Assembly: GCF_048771995.1 (NCBI RefSeq)
Contig: NC_133030.1
Location: 62,445,501-62,509,500 of the forward strand
Direction of reading: 5' to 3'
Source: Taeniopygia guttata
Taxonomy: Eukaryota > Chordata > Aves > Passeriformes > Estrildidae
Length of the DNA stretch: 64,000 nucleotides
Position 1 is the stretch's first letter, and the number at the start of each line of letters is the position of its first letter. Position numbers and translations under genes: made by a program. The notes under the pieces were generated by a model. It was not told the DNA's origin. It ran no database searches and worked only from the letters and a program-made list of their open reading frames with translations. This document shows, one piece after another, positions 23,490 through 34,900 of the stretch.

Positions 23490-25774
23490 AGTCTTTTTTT
23501 TTTTTTAAATTTATTTCAACAGAGTAGTGCTTGGTTACAGTTTAGTGAAGAACAAATAGGTACATTCATTGGCCACAGCTCCTGGGGCAGCAGCTGCTGC
23601 CCACCTGCAAAGCCAGAACACGGTTAAACCATACCAAAAATAAAACCAAACCAAAAAACACCCACAAAAAAAACCCCAAAAGAAAGTTTAATGAAAGGCA
23701 ACTATGCATTAAAAAAGTCCTTGTAACTTCTCAGCTATAAATTACTTCAGTAAAACACGGGACCGGCCCCGGGAGGAGCGGTCGGTTCGGACAAAGGAGT
23801 AAAACCCAAACGCTTGGCCAGACGCTCAGGGGTCCATCAGCAACGAGGCTCACTGCCCTGACCTGCCATCCCAAAAAATCCAGGAAGATCGTAGTGTGGG
23901 TGTGTGCTTCAGTGCAAGAGGAACAATGAGCCTGTAGCCCTTGGATTTTGTAGATTTTTAAAATTTTTTTTTTCTTTTTTTTTTTTTTTTTTGCACTACA
24001 CTCCTTTCCCTCCAAAGTAAAACTTAAAGTGCTCCTAGTGCTTTGGAATTTAAGCAAGAACAGGGGCCACGAGTGTCACTTGCTGTCTTTGGAGGCTTAT
24101 GGGAGCAGAAGGAAGGGTGACAGTGCCTGGCCCTTCAGCAGCTTTGCCACAAGCCAAGCAGGGATGGAGATGGAGCAGCCCGTTCCTGCCAGGAGACAGG
24201 GGAGCAGCCAGGGTGGAGCTCTGGGTCAGGGCTCAGCAAAGGCTGTGCTGAGAGTTCCCATCTGTGCCTTCTCCAAAAAGGGAGCAGGACTCGCTGCTTG
24301 TTGGGGCCAGCAGGAGGTGAGCAGGGGGAGCACAGGGACAGGGCAGTGGGACAAGTGACACCGAGCTCAGGGGCACCAGGCTGGTGAGGAGAGGATACCC
24401 CAGGGCTGGGGCTGCTCTCACAGCTCTCAGCACTGAGGCTGCCCCGGGTCCCTCCAGCTCCCAGCACAGCATTCCCTGTCCCCCAGGGTCACCCCGGGGT
24501 GGAGCAGCAGGTTAAAGGCAGTGCCAGGGTGGATTTGCCCCATGGGCAGAGCAGCTCCCTCCCTGCACCAGTGCCTTTATCCAAAGCTGCTCTGCTCATC
24601 CCCAGGGCTGGCTCAGGGACAAGCCAGGAATAACACCAAGCCTCATCTCCAAAGAGCCCAGGCTAGGTCAAACTTGGCTATTTTGGTTAAGGAAAGACAG
24701 AGGGACCTGTCCCAGCCTGACCCAGCACTCCCAGCTCTGGGGAGGGCAGAGTAAGGAGCCCAAAGAGCAGATCCCTGTGGTTTCTGCCCCGTCCTTCTGC
24801 AACAGCAACGTTCCACAGGCAGCCACACATCCCCTGCACCTCAGTGGGGACCCAGCAGTTCACATTCACTTCAGGTTAAAACTCTTGGTTATCTGCTAAA
24901 TGCAATTTAATACTGAGGGGGACGAGGGGAGCCCCACTGTGGGCACCGAGGAGGGGGAGCAGGGCTGCTCCCAGCACCCAGGGGGTGCAGCAGCCCTGGA
25001 TTCACACACATTCCTGCACACACACACTCCTGCTGAGCCAGCTCCAGCCTCTCCCTGCAGGGAAAAGCCAGACCTGTCCCTCTGCCACGGGCCAGCGGGG
25101 TCATCAGGAGGCAGCAGGAGCACTGAGCTCACTCAGCTCTGAGACACAGCCCAGGGAGGACAGCCCAGCAGCCAGCTGGGAGCAGCAGGCAGGACACCCC
25201 CGAGCCCCCAGGCCTCACCCAGCCCTGCCAGGTGGGAATATGGCACAGTAAACTCGAGCATCCAGCGCCGGGGGCCCTGCCCAGACAGAGCTCCCCGCTC
25301 CCAGGGAGGCAGGATGCAGAGTCCTTCAGGGAACACGTCTTTGCAGAAGACAGTGCCTCTCCCAGCTCTGGATGTGCAATTAAAACAGTAACTAGAACAG
25401 TCTCAGGCCAAGCACAGCCCGAGTGAGATTCGTTCCTTCCAAGTGTGCAGATAAAAGTGCAAATATGCATTTGATGTTTCTTTTCTAGTGAGGAAGCTCT
25501 GGTGCATTTAGCTGCCAACATCTTGAAGACCAGACCAAGAAAAAAAAAAGAAAAAAGCTTCCAGAGAGTTCAGCTTCACTTTGCTACATGGTACCTTAAA
25601 GTCACAGTTCTCTGACTTTTAACTGCCTGCAGCCCTGGGCTCAGTCCCGCGGCTGCGGCAGGTAGTGGAATGTTTGTGTCATGAGTTAGATGCTTCGGGG
25701 GGAGAGGAGGAAAAGAGGAAAACCAGGTTACAATCCTATACACGAGTGCCACTCTGGGAAGAGAGGGAGCCTCC
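23490..25774 (-). other. GPR137C: GPR137C 3' UTR (about 2.3 kb)
   Basis: Read on the minus strand it follows the stop at 25775-25777 and ends at an AATAAA (plus strand TTTATT, 23510-23515). The interval has no exon signals on either strand and no CR1 copy over 2 kb, in contrast to the rest of the window, which fits a transcribed UTR under some constraint. The final part is A-rich on the minus strand just after the signal, so genomic priming could mimic an end there. Confidence 0.55.
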
Positions 25775-25925
25775 TCAGCTCTGCGGGGCAGGGTGGGAGC
25801 TGTGCTGGTGCTGGTTGATCTCCGAGCCGCCCGCGGCGCAGAGCAAGGGCGCGCTGTCCGCAGCGCTCCCGCCGTCCGTGCCAGCCAGGGAACCGTAGCA
25901 GCCCGAGCACTGAGGGGTGGCCAAG
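25775..25925 (-). CDS. GPR137C: GPR137C last coding exon with duplicated acceptor region
   Basis: Fifty codons including the TGA. Read after exon 6 it gives [20 protein letters not shown] and continues to a Ser/His/Gln-rich tail; human GPR137C has a comparable YGTMTG...DTAPLLFTC layout, and here DSAPLLCAA is the clearest match. The acceptor used sits at 25926-25927. A 43-bp direct repeat places an almost identical acceptor at 25968, which would shift the frame. Confidence 0.8.
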
Positions 25926-28900
25926 CTGCAGGAGAGACAGAAAAAACAGACTCTGAGAGGTGGCCAAGCTGCAGGAAAAGCAGAAAATAAACAGGCGTGG
26001 ATTTTTTAGGGATTAAGAATTTGGTGCCTCCAGATTTCTGCTCCGGGGGTTGAAGTTTGAAGGTGAGATATCTCCAAGGAACTTGGCTTCAATGAGGCAG
26101 CTACAAGGAGAAGAGCACCAGGTCCCACTGGTCAAAAGGAGCCAGAGCTCTGAACTGCTCACTACACCTCTGGGCAGCAAGTGAGGTGCTGTAGACAGGT
26201 GGAAGAATTATAAAAGAAAGGCCTTATGAAATTAGGCCCCGCTCTGCTAATATTACCAAAGCCGGCCTGTCATTTCTTCTAAGTGCAGCTAACAAGCAAT
26301 TTGCATGTTCCCATGTGAAGCTCTTTTGAGAATCCAGAAGTTCCTTTAACACAATCTATTCTGAGGGTAAAAAACAAATGCACCTGTGTAAATAATAAGA
26401 TTTGTGCCATGAGAACCCACAAAGGAAAAATGCAAACATATCTTAGAGAGAGAAAACTTGATAGACATATACAGTAACCCTTACTGATCAATGAACTGAG
26501 TTTCACTGCATTACTGACCAATTAGGTTTAACACAGTGCTGAAAGCTCCTATAAATATGAGCTCTGTGAGTAAAGAATTGGCTTTTTGCATGAAGGAAAT
26601 GGAGGCTCAACTGATCAATTCCCACACATGGTGACCCCAAAGACGTGACTGATGCAAAAAAAAAGTGAAATGAGCCAAGCTGAGCACAGGAGCGGAGGGT
26701 GAGATGGGATTTAGAGATGGAATATACAAAGTCATGAAAGGGAGATTGCAGCCAGCCACGAGCACAGCTGAGGCAGCAGCAAACAGCAGCCTGCAACAAG
26801 ACCAGACACAGCACGGAAAGAAATCCAAGCAGCGAGGACATAAAGCTGTGGGATCGGTGCAGAACAAGCAAAGACAGGAGCAGCCAGTGAAGCAGAACCT
26901 GGGCATGGGAGCTGCAGATGGTGTGGGATGCACAGAAATGAGCACAACTCCTGGGAGAAAGTGAGCACCAGGTAAGAACAAAATTGAGAGTTGCAGAATG
27001 CAAATCAGCCCATAAAACTGCGGGAGATACGCGGCTGAAAGGGTTGTGGAAGGTGAGGCAGCCTAAGGCTGCTGAGGAGAGAAGGGCCCAGCAACTCAAG
27101 AATGGTGGTGAGTGAACAGCCAAGAAGCAGAAAGTGTCTCCTAAGGAGTGGGGAAACAAGTCACAGAATGGAACTGGCACGTGGGAGCGGCAACTGTGCA
27201 CAAACGAACCCGTCATGGAAAGAAAGCCAAACTGGGAGTTAAGAGGCAAATGTGTGGGGAAAAGGAGAGAAAGTATGATAGGTATATGTGAAATATCTAC
27301 TCCCCACAGCCCCCCCAAAGTTACCAGGCTAGCCCAGATCTGCGAGGCCTTGGGGGGAAGTATTTCGGGAGCAAGGCAAAAGAGGCTCCAACCCCTGATG
27401 TGGTCCAAGATGTTTATTTCATAGAAGGAAGAGGGAAAGAGGGTGAACAAGGAAGGGACAGCACCTCATCTAGGCTCTGTACAGGAAAGGATACTTGGCT
27501 CCCAGACAATTGGCTCAAGGAAGAAAGGGTTAAACTAACATGGTCACAGCTACAGGGGTCTCTGGGGAGGGAAAAACCATTCTCCAGAGCAATCCAACAT
27601 ATATGCTGATAGCTTTGTCACTGTGTTGTGGGGTCCAGGGGCTGGTCCCTGATTTGGCAAATGCATTTAGTGGAGCCTGAGCCTCCACTCTTGTTCTGGG
27701 ACAGTGCCTGTGTGTGCATCCCTGTGTGCAGGTGCTTGGGAGCACACAGCCCCCGTGTGGGTCATTTTCCCTTCTCTCCCAGAGCTGGACGTGGCAGTAG
27801 GGGCAGCAAGAGTCAAACCATGTGGAGAAACAAATGAAGAGCCAGGAGCCCAGAACCAGAACTTAGCTGTGCACTCTTGCAAAATGATCTCCAGGGCAAC
27901 CCCCAGATGGCACGGACAGGAGGCTCAGGGCTGGCTTCGCTCTCTGAGGAGCTGTGGTGACTGCAGGTGGTGGCACTGCAGCCATCTGAGCGGGTCTCAT
28001 CCTCCAGCAGAGCTCAAACTGCAGGACCAGCAGGGGCTGAAAAGGATTTTTGTAGCAAAGCTTCTTTCCTGACCCAGGGGCTCCACCAGGGCTGGGCTCC
28101 CGGGTCAGCGCTCCCCTGCAGAACTCTGAGACTCCAAAACAGAAGAGGGGAGCTGTGGGCGCTTGGTGCCTTTCTAGCATTTTCTACATTTGTCTTTTGG
28201 TGGTTTTCTCCTTACAGTGTGCAGATTTAGGGTTTGTTTTCTTGCCTTTTCCCCTCCTCTTCTTCAACAAGTATTTTAAGGGGGAGAACAGAGGTGCAGC
28301 AGTGCAGGATGGTGCCACAGAGCTTTCCCTGCCCTAGCTGGCGGTGGCACAGGGCAGCTCTGCCCTCCTCCCCCTTTTTTGGGGTGGTGCCTGCCCATCA
28401 CTTGGGATTGGCTGATCTATATTTAAATGCTGCTCATCTAAAGGATCTGTTGTAGATATGGGGCAGTGTGGCAGGTTTCCCCCTGCCCTGGCATGTGGCT
28501 TGGCCGCTGAGCCTCTGCTCTGTTTTTTTGTTTTGGTTTTTTATATAAAACAACGTCTAAGGGGCTTACTAGAAAGTGACTCTATAAAGTATTCTTGAAA
28601 TCTATATTCATACACATAGAAAATCCAGACAATGAAGAAGTCAGAGCTGCTGCCAGATCCTCTCTCTCTGCAGATGTGTGATCCTTCACCTGGGGACAGC
28701 TGCAGCAGCCCTTGGCACTTCAGGTCTTTGTAGGTCTTTTTATTTACCACATTCCCACTGGAATCCTCACAGCCCTCCTCTGTATCACGCTGCCACCTCT
28801 CCAAAGCCTTCTGCTGTTTCAGCTTTGCCCACAATGAGACTGCATCCTCAATCCCTGTGATGTTGGCAAAGTGTGCTGTGCTGGGAATGCCCAGGCACCG

Positions 28901-31900
28901 CATTCCATGGGCAAGTCTCCACTCTGCAAAGTGGCTCTGGAACGCTTTGGGCCCTCAAAGTCACCCCAAATCTCACAGTTGTAGTTGATGTTGAGACCAT
29001 GGAGTTTGTACAACGAGCACAGAATGGGATTCCCATCCCAACCAAGAGGCAGATTTTTAGGGTTATAAATGGTTTCATTTTCTTCATCTTCACTCTCGCT
29101 GATCTGCTCTTCCTCCTCCTCTCTCTCCTCCCCTGTCCATGCCTGCTTATGCTGCATGTTCCCGTGGGTGAGGTGTCCTTGTTCCCAAGAACTTCCATGT
29201 GCTTATAAATCTGAGCTTCAGGAACACAAAACCTTTATTTCTTTCAGTGTCTCTCTTGCTTCCTTTTGTCTTTGGATTCTCAGCAAACAAGGAAGGATCA
29301 GGTGCTTCCAGGGATTTGCCTTTTTGCTAAAAAGCCTCTGAGCACACTCCTCCACAGTCCCAAAGCCAGCAAGGCTGCTTTTAACCTGTCCAGTCCCAGG
29401 GAGGCCAATTCCTCCCAGGAGGAGAAGGCTGAGAGCTCCAGGTGGGTGTCACGAGGGCACTGCTGGTCTCTTTCAGCCAGCCCAGGAATGTGCTGTTCTC
29501 CCACTTCTTCTCAAACTCTGAATTTTCCCAAAAAGTTCATTCTGGTCCAGTAATGGTTTCACTCGATCTCTGTAATCCTGCAAGGACTCAAGGAGCAATC
29601 CAAGATACCTCTTATATTCAGCATTTTTTCTCTCCTTGGGAATATCAAGGAGTTGGTCAAATGTGGATAAGTAAGTGATATAATCCAATTTCTCTGATGA
29701 TTTCAGGTTAGATTACTTGAGGTAACAATCATGCAAATCCAAGTATTGCCTGTACCCTTCCTCATCTGTAAATTCCACCGGATTCTGAGCTTCTTCACTC
29801 AGGTTGTCTCTGGAATTCTGCAGCTCCTCAAACTAGACTGACATAGGAACACAGATCTTATTTGGGTGTTTCTGGTGAAATTCCTTAATTTGGTTGTTCC
29901 CGCTCGCTGTCACAAACCTGTCCTGCAGGGCCTGGGTGTGGTGGTCTGAGTCCATCTGGTTGTGGAGCGTGGACTTCTTGGTGAGCATCTCCTTCACCAC
30001 CACGTCCTTGAGCTGCTAATAACTCCCAGGGTTATTAGCAGCAATTTATTTTAACTTCTTAACTAAGTCCTATAACCTTGAATTTTAGCTGCAGCAGTTC
30101 TTTAAAGTTTAGATATGATTAGATCATAAATAAAGTGTAGAATACTACCTGACAGCCTGTGGGTCAGGGTGATGGCTCAGCCCTCCTGCAGTGCCAGCTG
30201 CACTTCTGCTGGAGCAGGATCCTGCACAAGGGGGGAGTTTTCCTCTGAAGGTCCACTGGTGGCATAGAAAGGTCTGCTCTTCCTCTGGGAATGCAGTGGA
30301 AAAAGCCAGCCTGTGGTGTTCCAAGTCTCAGATTATATCCAGATAAGAATGCTTGGCTCCTCCCCCTGGGTGGAGCATCTCACAACGGGATGGTGGAATT
30401 TTTATCAGCCATGCAGGGACACTCAATGGCCCACGAACAGAAGAGATCTCCTAGAGGGAGGATTGGTTGTGGGAGAGATAAAGAAAACTGTCCTAGCTGG
30501 TTTTAACAGCTGGCCCATTAACAGAAGCCATCCCCACAGAGTTATGAGGGATGGGTCATGGAAGAGATAAAGAACACTCCCCAACCTGGTTTTAACAGAT
30601 GGGGATAGAATACATCTGGTTACATCTTGCACTGTAATCTAAGACAGTTAAATATTGCCCTTCTACATTGTAAGATATAAAGCTGTTTTCTTTTAAGATG
30701 ACTAAAACAGCTGCAATGAAACACTGATAAACACTTATTTGTGGATAAAGAAGACACAGTGTGTTCACCCTTGATTTTGTTGAAGATTCTATTGCTCCTT
30801 ACAATCTCTGCTGTTTTATCTTCCATAGATAACACAGAAGAGTCAGCTGTGATTCTACATTATGGCTGTTGTTGATTGTAAGCTGTTTTAGTGCTTTCCT
30901 TTGGTACATTTTACTGTCACAGGTACATGACTGGTTTAGAAAGGTGCTATCTCAACTTCCTAAGAGGGTTACCACTGGTATATTGATTACAGGATGTGAA
31001 TTTACTGATTTTATCAAAGGCATCATTCATAAGATGTTATTACTGTATTTATAGCCAGCTTCTTATATGCTTTAACATCTCTTTGTGTAATTATATAAAA
31101 GACACATGTCCTTTCAGGATCTTTCTTTTTTGTTCCCTAGCTGCTTATGCATCTCTTAGACCAGCTGAGCTCTCTGGCTAGTCCCTGCACTGGCTCTGTG
31201 GTTTGACCCAATGCTGCATCATAATTTTAAGTATTTTTCAGAGTTCCAAGAAAAGATATTTGAGCTTCATTGAAAGCCTCCTCTGAACTGCTGGTCTTGG
31301 GATTTTCCCCAGTTATTACAGAAGCACTCCAGCAGTTTGCTGTGTTTGAAGCACCTCTATCCTGAAGGAAACTTTGTAGGGATCCAACTACTAGATGGCT
31401 TGGCTAGTCTTTAACCCCAAGGCCTTTACTCATAACTGCTATTCTGAAGAGCCTTGTTTTAAAATGTGTTTAAGGAATTCCCTCCCAGATGGAGCCTGGG
31501 CTGTGGCCAGGCCTTAGCTCTACCTGGATGGAGAATTTGTCAATAAACCCAATGTTTTCTGCATCAAAACTAGATTCAGGTCACTTTGACTTGGCAATTT
31601 GACCTTTTATATATGACAGCTGAACCTATCTTTAGAGTGAGCTTGGGAATTATTATCTGGAAATAATTATCCAAGGCCTCACTAAATTGAGGTTTGTCAG
31701 CTGTTTGCAGACTCTGGGATGATGGTACAGTATTTCAGACATTCCTAATTACCTAATTTCACATGTATTATTTATTATGTGTATTATCTGAAGTAGTCTT
31801 AATTGTTGTACCTGACTTATTCCTGATTGCAGTCAGTTTCTTGTTCACTACATGTATTGTTTCACCTTGATGTTTCCTCACGCTTACAGCCAAAGACATG

Positions 31901-34900
31901 CATCTCATTTTACAAAAACAAAAAGGAGAATTTAGTACTTTAAGACCATCCAAATAATGTAATATGTACATTAGAAATTTAGACAACAAATGATTTTGAA
32001 TAATGCAATATTTACAGTAGAAATTTGAAAAAGAGATTATCAAATCTAAATCCCAATTGACTGTGCCTCAATTAGCAAAGCCTAATTGATTCATTGACTT
32101 CAAGAGAGGGCGTGCTTGTGTTTTATCAGCAGCAGGTTCGAAGTGGTCACCTGTTTGTTTGATCAGACACCGATCACCTCAGCTAATGGACTTTCTCCTG
32201 AGTCTCAACTATTTGGACTTTAAAACAATGGTCAGTTATTTCCACTTCCCTAAGAGACATTGGACATTATTGTTTTCTCATGCTGCAAAACCCTGTGTCA
32301 ATGACAAGATAGAATTTGCTACGTTTTGTTGATTGTAATCGGTCCTTTATGCATCTTATCACATATCTAACAGATAACCAGTGATAACCTTAATGAGATA
32401 ATACCCTCACAAGAGTAAGCTGTTTTAACATCAGAACAGAGCCTTTTTTAAATTAATGAAAAGGGTGAGATGTCCTAGACAGGTAGAAGAATTATAACAG
32501 AAAGGCTTTATGAAATCAAATTGCCAAAGCTGGCCTGTCATTTCTTCTAAGTGCAGCTAACAAGCAATTTGCATGTTCCCATGTGAAGCTATTTTGAGAA
32601 TCCAGAAGTTCCTTTAACACAACAATCTATTCTGAGGGTGAAAAACAAATGCACCTGTGTAAATAATAAGATTTGTGCCATGAGAACCCACAAATGAAAA
32701 ATGTAAACATAACTAGAGAGAGAAAACTTGATAGACATCTACAGCAACCCTTACTGATCAATGAACTGAGCTTCACTGCATTACTGACCAATTAGGTTTA
32801 ACACAGTGCTTTCTGATATTTCCTACAAACATGGACTTTTTGAATAAAGAATTGGCTTTCTGCATGAAGGAAATGGAGGCTCAGCTGATTTATTCCAACA
32901 GGGACTTGGAAGCAAAGTGGAAAGGAAGGAAAGTGTTGCAGGCCAAGTTGGACTGAGCTTGGAGCAGCCTGGGATACAGAAAGTGTCCCTGCCCATGGCA
33001 GGGGGTGGAACAAGATGGGCTTTAAGGTCCCTTCCAGCCCTAACTATTCCATGATTCCATGCTGACAGGCCTACCAGAATGCCTCCTAAGAGTTTTGCTG
33101 GGGATACCTGACCATTCTCCCCACACCAGCACTGCCTGCAGAGCTTTGTCCCCACTACCTTCCAGAACTTCAGCAGCTCTCACTCCTCAGTGAAGAAATC
33201 CCTCTGGAGATCATTTCAGAGCCCTCTGAAAAGGATCCCAGCCCTCCTGTCCTGCAATCTCCACCTGTGAGCACCATCCACCTCTGAGCTGCTCACTTCT
33301 GCCCAATAAAAACAGCTCCTTGCGAGCTGCACAGGGGAACAAAAGCCCCATCTACCTTGCCCAAGCTGCCTCTTCCACCAAAGCTTTTCCTAGAGCAGAA
33401 GCCAGGATCTCTGTTGCTGCCCCAGAGGGCAGCAGAGCAGCAGCACAAGCCTTCCTTACCCTCCTTCCCTGGCCCCGAGCCGTGACAAGTCATCGTCGCT
33501 GTCGTAGCGCCTGGGATTGTCAAAGAAATAGGCCCTGGAGCTGTAGCTGTGGCTGTTGACCATCCCTGCTGGAGTCTGCCAAGGAAAAAAGAGTTAGGCC
33601 AGAAGCAAAACATTCCCAAAAGTCACTTCAGGCATCCTCCCAGCACAGGGGGACTTGCTCAGGCCTACCAGGTTCTGGCTCAGTCTCTGAGCGCGGAAGA
33701 ACAGCACCACGAAGGTGGTTGGCACCAGCTCCCAGAGGAACAGGACCACTCCAAACACCACGTACTCCTCGCTGCTCACCTCCACGTGCACCTGTGGGCA
33801 CAAGGCAGAGGGGTCTCTGTCATCCCAGCCACCCACAGAGCTCCCAAACGCTGGAACTGGGAGTGCAGAGAAACCTTTCCAAAGGCAGGAGTCCCCAAAG
33901 CAGCACAGTGACCTTCACCTGGCTGCTGGTTCTGCTCAGAGGGTGCTACCAGGGCACTGGGAGCTCACTGCCACACCACTGACTGTCCCTCACACACAGC
34001 CATGCCTGATTAAGCATTGCTGTTCTGCTCTAGTTGAGCTGTCCCTCCTCTCCCTCAAAAGAAAGAGTTGGCAGGCTGAAAGGGAAGAGCACAACAGGGA
34101 ATCCTTCCTGAAGAAGTGGCTGGAGAGAGGAGGACTCAGGTTTGCTGGGTGGAGAGAGCCAGCAGGCAGAAAGGCAGCTCATGTGGGGGTTCAGCTACCC
34201 AGACACCCCCCAGAGCTCCCTGTTCACCCTCACAGGGTGAGGAGTGACTGCATTTCACTTCACTGGGTCTGGACTGGGGGGTCACACACTCACCTTGTCT
34301 GAAAGGTTGTCCCAGCCATAGTTAAAAGGACCAGGAACATTGTCTGGCGATATGGCCACAGCTACCAGGTTATAGCAAGCCCTTGAGGAATACAGGAGGG
34401 CCACTACAGATCCCACCAGAATAGCCTGGCAGACAGATGTTCCCTGGGACAGGAAGAAATAAAGAGAGTTTTAATACAGAGCTGTGATGTTCTTCCCTGT
34501 TCCCTTTAATGCATGAGCAGCTGTGCAGGCAAGAATGACCCAGAACATTTGTATGTTGTTGCTAAAATATTCAGAGCTGGCTAAGAGCTTCCTCATGTGA
34601 TGAGTTCATTGCAGGAGCCACACAGCCAGAGCTGCCTGGGAGCAGGGAAGGATCTGAGGCACTGTCCCTGGCAGGACTTTGGCAGCCAGCTCCAAACTGT
34701 GGGGTCCAGGGAGATGCTGACCCAGAGCCTGAACCCCAGTACCTGGAGGGAGCCCACAGGAAAGATGGAAAGAGACCATTTCCAAAGGGAATGGCTTCAA
34801 ACAGACAGAGGGCAGGGTTAGGTGGGATATTGGGAGTAAAGTCTTGGTTGTGAGGGAACTGAGGCCCTGGCACAGGTTCCCAGAGAAGCTGTACCTGCCT

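Larger units (their letters stand above)
26190..32900 (+). mobile_element. LTR-flanked endogenous retrovirus, broken, with nested inserts
   Basis: Two direct LTRs, 26190-26626 and 32471-32900 (about 435 bp, TG...CA, by eye near 93% identical), bound the element. A primer site follows the first (TGGTGACCCC, then GACGTGAC after a small offset), best matching tRNA-Trp, and a purine tract (aatgaaaagggtgaga) precedes the second. The 5' leader and a gag-like stretch run to about 27130. Recognisable pol or env is lacking; the interior is largely taken by other sequence, including an SF3A3 copy and a minus-strand LTR. It looks thoroughly broken. LTR divergence suggests an age of order ten million years, a rough guess. 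It lies antisense in the last GPR137C intron. No clean target duplication was seen. Confidence 0.85.

Noticed and set aside
26503-27450. 315-codon hydrophobic open frame on the minus strand
   Set aside because: It runs antisense across an LTR and the retroviral leader, is rich in Ser/Leu/Cys from reversed purine-rich sequence, and matches no family I know.
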